The notes beneath the pieces are model-generated. The model had not been told where the DNA came from, searched no databases, and worked only from the letters and a program-made list of their open reading frames with translations. Made by a program: the position numbers and the translations under genes. From Acidobacteriota bacterium (lineage in GTDB: Bacteria > Pseudomonadota > Alphaproteobacteria > Caulobacterales > Hyphomonadaceae), in NCBI GenBank assembly GCA_016712445.1, contig JADJRB010000001.1, forward strand, positions 1,426,001-1,490,000: a DNA stretch of 64,000 bases, in the 5' to 3' direction. Below, piece after piece: positions 1 to 8,411 of the stretch (its first letter is position 1; each line of letters starts with the position of its first letter).

Positions 1-11
1 GATGATTACCC

Positions 12-28
12 CAGACGGCGGAGGATCA
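12..28. repeat. 17-bp direct repeat of a DUF6090 gene start
   Basis: Bases 12-28 are identical to bases 800-816, which hold the first codons of the downstream DUF6090 gene. On the minus strand the copy at 12-29 reads GTG plus codons for ILRRLG and then a stop. It looks like the 5' remnant of a third tandem gene. Confidence 0.6.
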
Positions 29-817
29 CGGCGTGGCTCCCTCAGTCTCTGCAACGGGACGGCCGAGCGCGGAGAGCGCCTTGCGCAGCCTTGGTTCAAA
101 ACTGCCAGCAGTGATAGACACACGAAAAGCCGTCGCCTCCCATTCGTAGAAAAGCCCGACAAAGGCTTTGTCCTTGCAGGCCTCCTCGAGCGGTAAGGCA
201 ATGATCGGCTCCCGGTAGAGCGGCGGACTGAGCGGGCTATCGCTCAGCATCACGGCCAATATCTCATCAGGCCCGCTAACGGCCAGCGGCCCAACCGACA
301 GCGCATCAGCGACTGATGCGAAGTTTTGAAGCGATTGCTCGCTGAAGGCGCGGTCATAGTACAGCGCGAAAGTGGCAAGTCGTAAGAACTCGGTCAACTG
401 TTCTCGCGCGTCAACCGACTGATATTGCAGGAAAGCCTCATTGCCCAGAAACTGCTCTACGGCTGCGGTTTGCAGCAGCAATACGTAAGGCGCATTCAGC
501 GGCACAAGGGCTGCCTTGACATTGGCCAGCGCGTCTTTATCGGCGCGGCAGGCGCGTAAATCCTCCAGCGCTGTCTGGATGACCGGCAACTCTATGGCGA
601 TATTTTTGCGAACCCGGTCTTGCATGGCAAGATTGCTGTTCAACTCAACAACCACCCGCTCAAGAGCTTGATCATAGACGCGCCGGTTCTCCCGTTCATT
701 GCTCCAATTGGTGATCTGAAATGCGATCAGGATGCCCAGCACCACAATCAGGAAGTCGAGCCCCACCGCGAACCAGTTCTGGTCTCTCACATGCTTGGTC
801 AGACGGCGGAGGATCAT
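26..817 (-). CDS. DUF6090-type single-pass membrane protein (copy 2)
   Basis: A 263-residue protein with one clear membrane segment near the N-terminus (about residues 15-38, around NWFAVGLDFLIVVLG) followed by a long helical, charged region. The start MILRRLTKHV and the FAVGLDF..VV.G.....I.NW pattern are shared with the gene directly upstream, so the two are tandem paralogues. The pattern fits the DUF6090 family, whose function is not known. The start codon overlaps the stop of the upstream gene by four bases (ATGA at 814-817), so the pair is translationally coupled. The topology suggests a short cytoplasmic N-terminus, one anchor and a periplasmic helical domain; that is inference. Confidence 0.75.
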   Translation of the reverse strand: MILRRLTKHVRDQNWFAVGLDFLIVVLGILIAFQITNWSNERENRRVYDQALERVVVELNSNLAMQDRVRKNIAIELPVIQTALEDLRACRADKDALANVKAALVPLNAPYVLLLQTAAVEQFLGNEAFLQYQSVDAREQLTEFLRLATFALYYDRAFSEQSLQNFASVADALSVGPLAVSGPDEILAVMLSDSPLSPPLYREPIIALPLEEACKDKAFVGLFYEWEATAFRVSITAGSFEPRLRKALSALGRPVAETEGATP

Positions 818-1644
818 GGCTTGGTCACTTTCTGTTGAGCGGCCTCAAATTCGGCGGGCATCATGCGCCAGGCCGTCATGTTTTTTTCCACCATCGCAAT
901 CAATGCGTTGGTGTTTTCCAGCTCTGAAATCCGGTAGCGCAGCGCGCGCTCAAGACCGTCGGCGCTCCGCAATGCCGCCGCGGCCAGCGCGATGCGCTCT
1001 GGCGGAAGCGATAATTGGCACGGAAACTGGAGCACGGTCGCGTCGGGCTCAAACATCACGATAGCCGCTTCGTAGCTCTCGTAATTTTGCATTTTCTCAT
1101 CGCCGCAATGGCGGCGCACATCGCGCTGCACGTCGAGCGGAATGATTTCACGGAACAGGCGGCGATAGGTCGATGACTGGGTCTCTGCAGAGGCCACATC
1201 GACCCACGCTTCTGCGTAATAGTTCTCTGCATCGCGCAGGATCATCGGATCCTTTAGCCGCAAGCCAATGCCCAGCGAGACAATCTCGTCATAGGCATAG
1301 CGCCGCTTGAAAATCCTGTTGAACTGCGTCGCCCGGAATGCCTTGATGAGATAATCCTCATCAGAGAGCGTCACCGTGCCCTCCGCATTAGCCAAAACCT
1401 GTTCAGCATTAGCCTGAACATCGCGGAAATAAAGCAGCCTTGCGCGGTAATCGATCGTTTCATCCGCCAGCTCAAACTCCAGTTGCCGCTCCAGCGCGAC
1501 GGCCTTGCGGCTAAGGGCGGCATCGGCGTTCCAATTGCCGATCTGGATACCGAGGAAGACACCCGTGACAACGATCACGAAATCAAGCGCGACGGCGAAC
1601 CAGTTCTGCGCCTTGACGTGTTGTGTCATTCGCCGCAACAGCAT
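814..1644 (-). CDS. DUF6090-type single-pass membrane protein (copy 1)
   Basis: A 276-residue protein starting MLLRRMTQHVKAQNWFAV. The start at 1644 was chosen because a GGGGGA ribosome-binding site lies just upstream and because the N-terminus then aligns with the tandem paralogue; a longer reading to 1707 is possible but has no such support. One membrane segment (FAVALDFVIVVTGVFLGIQIG) is followed by an extended helical region with several acidic stretches. It matches the DUF6090 pattern, function unknown. First gene of a two-gene coupled unit. Confidence 0.75.
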   Translation of the reverse strand: MLLRRMTQHVKAQNWFAVALDFVIVVTGVFLGIQIGNWNADAALSRKAVALERQLEFELADETIDYRARLLYFRDVQANAEQVLANAEGTVTLSDEDYLIKAFRATQFNRIFKRRYAYDEIVSLGIGLRLKDPMILRDAENYYAEAWVDVASAETQSSTYRRLFREIIPLDVQRDVRRHCGDEKMQNYESYEAAIVMFEPDATVLQFPCQLSLPPERIALAAAALRSADGLERALRYRISELENTNALIAMVEKNMTAWRMMPAEFEAAQQKVTKP

Positions 1645-1829
1645 GCGCGTGTCCCCCAATTTCCCGTTACAAACCAAGGGGACCGTAGGACCTGTTTGCA
1701 ATTGCACAAGCGCTCAAGGCGCGTATGGACGCGTGTGACGCAAAACAGACTTCCGCAATCGCGCGAGCGACCGGCAACTTAGGGCCAACGCGGCTCTCAT
1801 GCTGAGGCTCCCCGGCCGGCAGGGTCACG

Positions 1830-1902
1830 TCAATCCGGTCATTGGGCCGCCTGACGGAAACCAGGCCGGAGTTCGCCGATTCCAGCCATTTAGCATCCGG
1901 CC
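1830..1902. repeat. Dispersed 73-bp intergenic repeat, copy A
   Basis: This block aligns end to end without gaps with 4924-4996, at roughly four identical bases in five. Shared cores include GGAAACCAGGCCGGA, TTCGCCGA and AGCATCCGGCC. It lies in the gap between the DUF6090 pair and the UPF0114 gene. Such GTCATTCCG..-type intergenic repeats are common in alphaproteobacteria; whether it is mobile or functional as RNA cannot be told from two copies. Nothing else is recognised in 1645-2023. Confidence 0.65.
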
Positions 1903-2023
1903 CGAGTCGACCGGTGGTGCCAAATCAATGAAGAACGCGAAGATCGCTGGCCGTCTGATCGCACCCGTGAGGCGTCGGCGGAATCCAGGTCAAAGGCATG
2001 GGCGGCTTTCGCCCGACGGGCTC

Positions 2024-2542
2024 TTATTCCTTTTCCCGGGTCAACCTCTCCGCAACGGAAATCCCGATCGCGGAAAGCACGAACATGAAATGAATTACAG
2101 CCACAAACGCTACAATCTGCACGTTCTCCAGACTGAGGTCGCCGCCCAGGTAGGTCTTTAGCGCGTGGACGCCCGATATCGAGATGATGGCGAATGCGAG
2201 CTTCAGCTTCAGATTGTAGGTGTTTACGTGGTCCAGCCAATCCGGCTTTTTCATGTCCTTTTCGTCAAAGTGCCGGGTCGTCACGAACAGTGAAACACCT
2301 GCCAGAGACACAACCCAGACAAGTTGCGCCACCATGGTCATGTCCACCAGTTCCAGCACCTTGATGATCAGGTCGATCTTACTGATCTGTTCAAACAGCA
2401 GTGTGTTCATCAGCCTATAAGTTTCGAGCACGAACTTGCCCAGGATCCCGAGAATGATCGTGACAAGACCGACATAGAAGAACAGCATTGTGAAACGCAT
2501 GCCGTAGAGTAGCGACCCGACCAATGAGAGTAGTTTTTCCAT
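2024..2542 (-). CDS. UPF0114 (YqhA-type) integral membrane protein
   Basis: A 172-residue protein starting MEKLLSLVGSLLYGMRF, with four hydrophobic segments (about residues 12-35, 60-82, 108-130 and 138-158). The layout and the conserved pattern VGLVTIILGILGKFVLE..., ...DMTMVAQLVWVVSLAGVSLFV and KLAFAIISISGVHALKTYL match the UPF0114/TIGR00645 family. Function in the family is not established. The start at 2542 was chosen over an upstream extension of 33 residues because the extension is not membrane-protein-like and the family starts at this methionine. The region 2543-2902 upstream holds no recognised gene. Confidence 0.85.
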   Translation of the reverse strand: MEKLLSLVGSLLYGMRFTMLFFYVGLVTIILGILGKFVLETYRLMNTLLFEQISKIDLIIKVLELVDMTMVAQLVWVVSLAGVSLFVTTRHFDEKDMKKPDWLDHVNTYNLKLKLAFAIISISGVHALKTYLGGDLSLENVQIVAFVAVIHFMFVLSAIGISVAERLTREKE

Positions 2543-2902
2543 TCTTTCCGCCTTGAAACAAATATGACTGTTACATCCGGTAGCGCTGTCGCTGCAGTAT
2601 CCGGCGCCGCACTGCCGAAAGCCTAGATGGCGCAGATGCAACTATCGGCGACGGTGCATCTGCCGCCGCCCGCTTCGGCTTACCCGACCAGAAAGCAGGA
2701 CGAAATAGTCCGGGGCCGGCTTCGCAAAAAATCGGGCTCTTGCAGCCGCGACACTTTCGCATTGTCCCGGGCCAAACGCTTGCAGAAGGCCCTGGCGGTA
2801 TCCACGTCTGCCGGCGAAGAGAAAAACCAATGACCATCAAGTCGCTTCACGGCCTCCGGCTGATCGAGGCTTTTGACAAGCAAAGAAAGATAAAGGGAAA
2901 AC

Positions 2903-3292
2903 ATGATGCGTACTGTTCTGGTGGCCGGTTTCGCACTGGTGCTTGGGGCCTGCGGTGATGCAGCCGACCTGCAACAAGTGAAGCAGGGCGCGCTCGATTT
3001 GGGCGGACAGGCGCTCGAGGCGGCAAGTGGCGCAGTGGACACCAAGACAGCTTGCGTTCTGGCCGGGCAATCGGAAGTGTTCTGCGGCTGCGTGCAGGAC
3101 AGCCTGGGGTCAGAGATCACCGGCGAGCATCTGGAAGCGCTCAAGAATGTCCTCAGCGAAAGTCTCAGCGGTGAAGGCTTGCCGGCCGCCATCGAGAAAG
3201 CCGGCAATGTTGACGCCCAGACCCGCGAGGCATTGGTGCAATGTGCAACAACAGCCGCCGTTGAAGGCGCGTTGGGCGAGGCGGGGAACTAG
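2903..3292 (+). CDS. Small putative lipoprotein, unknown function
   Basis: 129 residues. A short signal peptide (MRTVLVAGFALVLGAC) ends in a lipobox LGAC, so the mature protein should be lipid-anchored at residue 17 (Cys-17 when counted from the first Met). The rest is mainly helical and contains four further cysteines (AC.LAGQSEVFCGC and VQCATT), which suggests disulfides in the periplasm. No family is recognised. Two ATG codons are adjacent (2903 and 2906), preceded by AAAGGGAAAAC. Stand-alone gene: the flanking gaps contain no partners on the same strand. Confidence 0.65.
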   Translation: MMRTVLVAGFALVLGACGDAADLQQVKQGALDLGGQALEAASGAVDTKTACVLAGQSEVFCGCVQDSLGSEITGEHLEALKNVLSESLSGEGLPAAIEKAGNVDAQTREALVQCATTAAVEGALGEAGN

Positions 3293-3584
3293 CTCTTCAC
3301 CCACGCTGACCGAGCGGCCTGAACCTACCCAGCCGGTTCTGAAGGTCCGATTGCTCTGCCGGCAAGTTAACCTTGGTTCAGTTGTTGAGCTGCCGCCTCG
3401 CTGCGATGCGGCAACTCAACGAACGGTGCCCTTTTTTGCTTGGTAAACTTTCCCGGATCGGCCTGTCGATCAATCGAACCGGTGTCCGACCCCGCAGCTT
3501 AACGACGGCTCTGCAGCCTTGATTGACAGACCAATACTCAGCGTAGCTTGATCCGGCGCCAACCAGACTTCTGAAGAGCCGACC

Positions 3585-4859
3585 TTGAAAACCGCCCCAC
3601 CATCTTCTGCACCTGAGGTCGTCATCATTGGCGCTGGCGGCGCCGGGATCGCCGCGGCGCACCGTCTGCAGGCTCTCGGCTTTAGCGTGCTTGTGTTGGA
3701 AGCTTCCGACCGGATCGGCGGCCGGGCGTTCACAGAAAGCGAAACCTTCGGAATTCCATTCGACCATGGATGCGCCTGGCTGCAGGGCCCCGGTGATCTG
3801 CCCTACATCAGCGCCGCCCGCTCTGCAGGCTTCACCATGATCGATCATGACGATCCTCCCGGCGCCCTGTTTTCAGGAGGCCAGCCCGCCACGCCGGACG
3901 ATGTGGATAAGTATGACAGGGCCGCATCCCGCCTCAGGCAATTGCTGGCATCCCACAAAGACGATGTTGCCGCGTCGAGCCTGGTGAAAGCAAGCGACCG
4001 ATGGCTGGCCGCCGCTGCAACATGGCTCAGCGCGATGGATCACGGCGTCGATCTGACCGAGCTTTCGAGCGCCGATGTCGCGGTTTATGGCGCCTATGCG
4101 GTGAACGCCCTCGTCCGAGAGGGCTTGGGGTCCCTCGTCGCGAAGTTCGCAAAGGGTCTGCCCATCCAGACTGGTACCGTGGTCACGGGCGTCGACTGGT
4201 CGGGCACGGGCGTGACTGTCCGCACACAGAAGGGCGACATCCGGGCGCAAGCGGTCATCGTGACGGTTTCGACCGGTGTCATGTCCGGACGAGGGATCAG
4301 GTTTATGCCGGACTTGCCTGCAGAAGTCTGGCAAGCCTTTGACGACCTTCCCATGGGCCTGCTGACGAAGATCGCGCTGCAGACGGACGGGTCGCGTTTC
4401 GGCCTGCCGGAGAACGCCTTTGTCACGCGCGCCATCGATGAGCCCCTTCCGCCGAAAGCGGCCTTCTTTCTGTCTTTTCCGGCCGGAAATGATCTCTGCG
4501 TCGGGTTCGTGGGTGGGAGCCGGGCCTGGGAAATCGAGAAGGCAGGCGAGGACGCCGCCATCGCCTTCGCCACCGACCAGCTTGCCTCGATGCTGGGCAG
4601 CGATATCCGCCGCCACATCCGCAAAGGCCGGATGACGAACTGGGGCAGCAACCCTTGGACGCGCGGAGCTTACGCCGCTGCCCGGCCGGGACGGCACAAG
4701 GCGCGTGCCGCATTATCCAATTCTCTTGGAGACAGGGTTTTCTTTGCCGGCGAAGCGCTAGGCGGCGCCTATCCTGCGCTTCTCTCCGGCGCACACATCA
4801 GCGGCGAAGCGGCTGCCCGCCAGGCAGCCAATATCCTCGCGCCCAAGAAGAAAAGCTAA
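3585..4859 (+). CDS. Flavin-dependent amine oxidase family protein
   Basis: 424 residues. The N-terminus has the dinucleotide-binding motif VVIIGAGGAGIAAAHRL followed by the acidic strand end LVLEASDRIGGR, which bind FAD. The C-terminus carries the matching FAD-contact segment VFFAGEALGGAYPALLSGAH. This N- and C-terminal pairing and the length are typical of the monoamine/polyamine oxidase (amino_oxidase) family, which oxidises amines or amino acids with FAD and oxygen. Substrate cannot be inferred. No signal peptide or Tat motif is visible, so the enzyme is probably cytoplasmic. The start is a TTG at 3585 with GAAGAG upstream; no in-frame ATG precedes the FAD motif. Confidence 0.85.
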   Translation: MKTAPPSSAPEVVIIGAGGAGIAAAHRLQALGFSVLVLEASDRIGGRAFTESETFGIPFDHGCAWLQGPGDLPYISAARSAGFTMIDHDDPPGALFSGGQPATPDDVDKYDRAASRLRQLLASHKDDVAASSLVKASDRWLAAAATWLSAMDHGVDLTELSSADVAVYGAYAVNALVREGLGSLVAKFAKGLPIQTGTVVTGVDWSGTGVTVRTQKGDIRAQAVIVTVSTGVMSGRGIRFMPDLPAEVWQAFDDLPMGLLTKIALQTDGSRFGLPENAFVTRAIDEPLPPKAAFFLSFPAGNDLCVGFVGGSRAWEIEKAGEDAAIAFATDQLASMLGSDIRRHIRKGRMTNWGSNPWTRGAYAAARPGRHKARAALSNSLGDRVFFAGEALGGAYPALLSGAHISGEAAARQAANILAPKKKS

Positions 4860-4923
4860 CTTTGATGTCTGGTTAGGGCCAAGTCGGCTGAGATTGTCAG
4901 AACCGGCCACCGGCAGTGTTGCC

Positions 4924-4996
4924 TCAGTCCTGTCATTCCGCCGGCTTGCGGAAACCAGGCCGGACTTCGCCGAAGGCGGTCATTCAGCATCCGGCC
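4924..4996. repeat. Dispersed 73-bp intergenic repeat, copy B
   Basis: Second copy of the repeat at 1830-1902, same orientation and length. This copy is the more palindromic one (CATTCCGCCGGCTTGCGG; CTTCGCCGAAGGCGG), so it may fold. It sits between the amine oxidase and a minus-strand lipoprotein gene. Confidence 0.65.
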
Positions 4997-5003
4997 GTCG
5001 GCA

Positions 5004-5040
5004 TAAAAAAACCCGCTGAGGCATTCGCTTTGGCGGTCTA
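5004..5040 (-). terminator. Probable Rho-independent terminator of the lipoprotein gene
   Basis: On the minus strand an imperfect stem (CCGC...GCGG arms at 5035-5038 and 5012-5015, with partial pairing inside) is followed directly by seven T residues. It lies about 85 bases after the stop of the gene at 5124-5711. The weak stem lowers confidence. Confidence 0.45.
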
Positions 5041-5123
5041 AACTGAGCAGAATCCGCTGGGTCGATACATCACAGTGCCACTGAATGGGCATACAAGCCG
5101 ATTTCTGCCGGTTCGCACTGCGC

Positions 5124-5711
5124 CTATTTCTCTTTTGGCTTATATCCAAAGCCGTATTCTTGTCCTGTAAGGACGAAAATCTTGCCGCCATTCAGGCACC
5201 TCGCACAATCGCCCCGAATTGCGGAGGTGTGGAACGCAACCAACCCGCGGCTCATGCCGTAATAGAACACATTGATGTCTCCATCCGCATTCGTTGCCTG
5301 AATTATTGCGAAAGGTTCCACCTTGTGGAACCAGGAGGAGGTGAGAACATCAAGTACTGTGAATTCCGACCCGTTAGCAGACCATACTTTCCCACGCATG
5401 GGCTCCAAACCGTCAGGCAGGGCAAACACAAACTTTGCCTCGCGATTTGCTATGCAGATCGGGATTTCCTCGGAGGAACAATCAGACGAAACGGGCGCCA
5501 CATGATCAAGCACAACGCGCACGCCGTCGTTCAGCATCAGGATTGAAAGCTCAGATCCAAACGGAGAAACGCTATTATACACAAACGATGTTCTTCGAAA
5601 TACATCCTTTGTTTGCGTGTCGGTAGCGTCTGCTTGAGCATCAGTCGCCTGACAGCCGGAACCCAGCAATACAGCAAGAAAGATCAAGAGCCGGAACAAT
5701 GGTTGGATCAT
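5124..5711 (-). CDS. Putative lipoprotein, unknown function
   Basis: 195 residues. The signal peptide MIQPLFRLLIFLAVLLGSGC ends in a lipobox (LGSGC, Cys-20), followed by a short flexible linker rich in Ala, Asp and Thr. The mature part is predicted mainly beta and has paired cysteines (SSDCSSEEIPICI and GDCARCL), likely disulfide-bonded outside the cytoplasm. I do not recognise a family. The gene stands alone; the 328 bases upstream (5712-6039) hold no gene, RNA or repeat that I can support. Confidence 0.6.
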   Translation of the reverse strand: MIQPLFRLLIFLAVLLGSGCQATDAQADATDTQTKDVFRRTSFVYNSVSPFGSELSILMLNDGVRVVLDHVAPVSSDCSSEEIPICIANREAKFVFALPDGLEPMRGKVWSANGSEFTVLDVLTSSWFHKVEPFAIIQATNADGDINVFYYGMSRGLVAFHTSAIRGDCARCLNGGKIFVLTGQEYGFGYKPKEK

Positions 5712-6039
5712 TCCGGCCTCATTAGCTTGTTAGTTTCGTCGTCTTGTGAGTCATACATTCGATTGCGATCCTGATCCCCTAATCCGGCGGCTCATGCGTT
5801 TTGGTTCTCGAAATGGCGTACTTCATGAATGATCCAAGCGCCAATTGTTCGCTGTGTTCCAACCATCCCCGCCTCAACAATGACGACCGGCGGTTTAGGG
5901 CCAACGACTGTCGTAGAAGGGTACCTGACTCGTGCCATTCGCGCTCTCCAAATCGGCCATTCGCGGGTTTCGGAATGCAAACCAAATCCAGCCGACCTGC
6001 CATTCCAAAGCGCTTGACTGCTAATGCGGCCAAAGCAGC

Positions 6040-7239
6040 CTAACGCTCCAGTCCATTCCTAGACAACTGGCGCGCCAACCGCTCACGCTCGACCTGCTGC
6101 GATCGTTGTCGCTCGGCCATCAGTTGCTTGCGGATATCAAGGTGCAGCTCCATCGCCTTGAGGCGGTCCTGCCACTCCGGCTCGAACTGCAGCACGCCCC
6201 GCCGGACCTCTCGGGCAAGTCCGAGGCGTCGGAGCTCCTTGGTCCGAGCCCTGAGAGCAGCGGTCACATGGGGATCGCGGTTCTGTGCTTCCAGGCGGCG
6301 GACTTCTATCACGTGGCTTTCAGGCAACTGCGCGGCGATCAGCTTGTCGAGACGTGTCGGCGCATGGCCGGTGGTTTCCCTCTCAAGCGCCTCGCGCTCC
6401 TGGACGGGCGTGCGATGTCCGAGCCAATTCGTTGCCACATCTCGGGCGATCTCGCGCAGCCGGTGCCGGATGAAGTCACGGGGGAGGATCAAGTCCTGAC
6501 CGTTGGCCCTTCGCCCGCGCAGGACGATGTGGGTGTGAGCATGCCCGGTGTCATGGTGATTGACGGCGAACCACGAGAAGCGCGTACCGAGCTCAGCTTC
6601 TGCGCGGGCCATGACTTCTCGCGTGTAGCTCGTCAGGTCCCTGAGGCGCTCGCCTTCTTCAGGCGCCAGGATGATCCGGAAGTGGCGCTTGTCAGATGTC
6701 GCCCAGCCCTCGGCGCGTGCGCCGCCATCAACGCTGTCCTCTGCCCGGTCATAGAACAGGACGCGGCCTTGCTCGCCTCGCGCGAGATAATCCGCATGTG
6801 CGCGGGCTGCCGCTTCTGGCGTTTCCAGATCTGGGCAGAGGGCAGGGGAGGCAGGCTCTTCGCTCAATTCACCACGCCCAGCGGCATCCCGCGCCAGGTA
6901 GCGCGTATGCGCCTTCAAGGCCGCGCCGCCACCACCTCCATGATTGAAGTAATGCACCTTGACCGCCGCGCGCTGGCGAAGGTCTGAGACCATCTCACCC
7001 GGCCCGACCGCTTTCGCATGACGCATCACGGGCGCCCGCTGGGCGAGGCGCCGGGAGAGCGGCTTGGTCGAACCGGCGCTATCGTTACGCTTAGCACTGC
7101 CAGCCAGCTGGCCATCGAGTCGGTCCGTCTCAACCGGCCTCAAGAGCCGCGAGGGCTTCATCGCGGAGAGGTCTTCGCCACTCGCGGCACGCGCGAGTTT
7201 TGAAGAGCTCATCAGGCGGTCATTCTTGCTATCGGTCAT
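6040..7239 (-). CDS. VirD2/DUF3363-type relaxase, probably C-terminally shortened
   Basis: 399 residues. Relaxases nick one strand at oriT and carry it to the recipient in conjugation. The metal-binding histidine cluster is seen in HHDTGHAHTHIVLRG, preceded by FRIILAPEEGERL and the segment LTSYTREVMARAEAELGTRFSW, which matches the MobP-like relaxases that carry a C-terminal DUF3363 domain. From memory, complete members are around 600-690 residues. This one stops soon after LGLAREVRRGVLQFEPEW, so most of DUF3363 seems missing; a natural short variant is possible. It lies downstream of a TraF-like peptidase gene, on the same strand. No mating-pair (trb/virB) genes are in the window. Confidence 0.75.
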   Translation of the reverse strand: MTDSKNDRLMSSSKLARAASGEDLSAMKPSRLLRPVETDRLDGQLAGSAKRNDSAGSTKPLSRRLAQRAPVMRHAKAVGPGEMVSDLRQRAAVKVHYFNHGGGGGAALKAHTRYLARDAAGRGELSEEPASPALCPDLETPEAAARAHADYLARGEQGRVLFYDRAEDSVDGGARAEGWATSDKRHFRIILAPEEGERLRDLTSYTREVMARAEAELGTRFSWFAVNHHDTGHAHTHIVLRGRRANGQDLILPRDFIRHRLREIARDVATNWLGHRTPVQEREALERETTGHAPTRLDKLIAAQLPESHVIEVRRLEAQNRDPHVTAALRARTKELRRLGLAREVRRGVLQFEPEWQDRLKAMELHLDIRKQLMAERQRSQQVERERLARQLSRNGLER

Positions 7240-7290
7240 CGGCGACTCGCTTCACTGAGATAAAATTCAAAGCGTCCCTATGCGGATCAA

Positions 7291-7380
7291 ACCACAGGCT
7301 GTGGCACGGCCTGTGGCGCAGGCTACGGCCTGCAAAAACCTCCGCGCCGACAGGCGTCTCGCGCGGCCTGCAGGCCGCGC
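7291..7380. other. Cluster of inverted repeats; candidate oriT or processing region
   Basis: The 220-base gap between the relaxase and traF genes contains several palindromes: CCACAGGCTGTGG (about 7292-7304), GCAGGC/GCCTGC arms around 7318-7333, and a perfect 20-bp palindrome at 7361-7380 (GCGCGGCCTG and its complement). A cluster of stems beside a relaxase gene is what an oriT would look like, but no nic consensus is recognised. The 7361-7380 stem could also act in termination. Confidence 0.25.
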
Positions 7381-7459
7381 CTTTATCTTGCCCTCCCTTT
7401 CTTTTGATCTGATCCATGACCAGAAGTGTACAAGTGCAGGGCCGAAAAGGATTCCGGTT

Positions 7460-7996
7460 TCATCGGCGAGGCGAAGACGACAGGTCTCCTGATCCGCGAA
7501 ACTTGCGCCAGGGGCCGCCCAGATCGGCGCGCGCGGAAACACCCCAATAGCGTCCGTCAAAGCTTGCCGGATGATCGCCGAGCAGGAACACCTGTCCCTG
7601 GCCAAGCGTTACGCAGCCGTTCCAGGAGGGCAGGGGATCGCCGGCGGCATCGACATCTGCCCGTTCGGCGATGGGCGCACCATTGAGCGATATCGCGCGG
7701 CCTTCTGCGCAGACCGTGTCACCGTCCATGCCAGCGATGCGTTTGAGAAACCGGTCGCCCGCATCGACGAAATCACGTTTTGCGGCATAGTCCGGCGCGG
7801 CATGGATCGACCCGATCGAGACCACCGATCCGCGCACCAGCTCTGAACGGTCCCGGATGTAGAACCCTTTGGGGATCGAGTCCGATGGGTTGTAGAGGAA
7901 GAGCTCCTGCGGGCGCGCGGCCGCAAAGCCAAGCCCGGCGATCATGGACGCACAGACCAGCACTTTCGCGCGGGAGGAGAGGTTTAGCGCAGGCAT
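7460..7996 (-). CDS. traF: TraF-type S26 signal peptidase of conjugative transfer
   Basis: 178 residues. One N-terminal membrane segment (AKVLVCASMIAGLGFAA) is followed by the S26 peptidase signature NPSDSIPKGFY with the nucleophile Ser-40 and the general base Lys-85 in DRFLKRIAGMDGD; a C-terminal box LGDHPASFDGRYWG completes the fold. TraF proteins of conjugative systems process or cyclise the pilin. ATG at 7996 was preferred over a TTG at 8014. The gene lies between DUF736 and relaxase genes in the same orientation, the common order in alphaproteobacterial conjugative elements. Without pilus genes nearby it is probably a remnant, although the reading frame is intact. Confidence 0.85.
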   Translation of the reverse strand: MPALNLSSRAKVLVCASMIAGLGFAAARPQELFLYNPSDSIPKGFYIRDRSELVRGSVVSIGSIHAAPDYAAKRDFVDAGDRFLKRIAGMDGDTVCAEGRAISLNGAPIAERADVDAAGDPLPSWNGCVTLGQGQVFLLGDHPASFDGRYWGVSARADLGGPWRKFRGSGDLSSSPRR

Positions 7997-8040
7997 CGCT
8001 GAGCCGTGACGCAAGTCCTGCGCCAGTCCAAAAGCATAGA

Positions 8041-8068
8041 GCCGCCCCGGAGGTTTCTCCGGGGCGGC
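8041..8068 (-). terminator. Strong 12-bp hairpin after the DUF736 gene
   Basis: Perfect 12-bp stem (arms 8041-8052 and 8057-8068, loop GTTT) placed 20 bases after the DUF736 stop. No clean T-run follows on the minus strand, so it may be a terminator of reduced efficiency or an RNA-stability element separating DUF736 from traF. Confidence 0.5.
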
Positions 8069-8087
8069 CTGTTGCGGTAGGCCTGGA

Positions 8088-8411
8088 TCAGTCCTTGGGG
8101 TTCCAGAGGATGACGTGCCGGCCTTTCTTGCCTTTGACCGGGGCGAGGTTCGCGAAGATCTTGCGGGGCCCGATCTGCGGGTCCGCGAGGGTGATCGAGA
8201 GGTAGTCTCGTCCTGAGGCCTTTGCCTTGCGCATCCAGCCGCCGCCGATTTCTGTGGCGGTTTCTCCGGCGAAGATGCGGTAGTCGGGTTGTCCGTCCCC
8301 GGCCTTGTCCGCGTTCTTCTCGATGCGGATGGGGCTGGTCAGGTTCATCATTGCGAGGGCGCCTTCAAAACCGGTCTTGGTTTCCGTGACGTATCCGAGT
8401 GCGTTTGCCAT
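8088..8411 (-). CDS. DUF736 family protein
   Basis: 107 residues starting MANALGYVTETKTGFEGALA, with the conserved ends GGGWMRKAKASGRDYLSITLADPQI and IFANLAP. These are hallmarks of DUF736, a small predicted nucleic-acid-associated protein encoded on plasmids and integrative conjugative elements; its function is not known. The start at 8411 is set by the sequence AAGGAGAACACC just before the ATG. Members often sit beside ParB-like, ArdA-like and relaxase genes, as here. Bases 8412-8864 hold no gene apart from the terminator at 8804-8835. Confidence 0.85.
   Translation of the reverse strand: MANALGYVTETKTGFEGALAMMNLTSPIRIEKNADKAGDGQPDYRIFAGETATEIGGGWMRKAKASGRDYLSITLADPQIGPRKIFANLAPVKGKKGRHVILWNPKD

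Noticed and set aside
6106..6987. A 293-residue plus-strand frame across the relaxase
   Set aside because: Antisense to a gene with a clear histidine triad; no recognisable domain. The same holds for 9729-10631 over the ParB-like gene, 28348-29445 over the GumN gene and 58394-59986 over the PhoD-like gene.
7361..7380. Terminator from the perfect 20-bp palindrome
   Set aside because: On the plus strand it is followed by CTTTATCTTG rather than a T-run, and no plus-strand gene precedes it; on the minus strand no T-run follows. Kept only as part of the inverted-repeat cluster.
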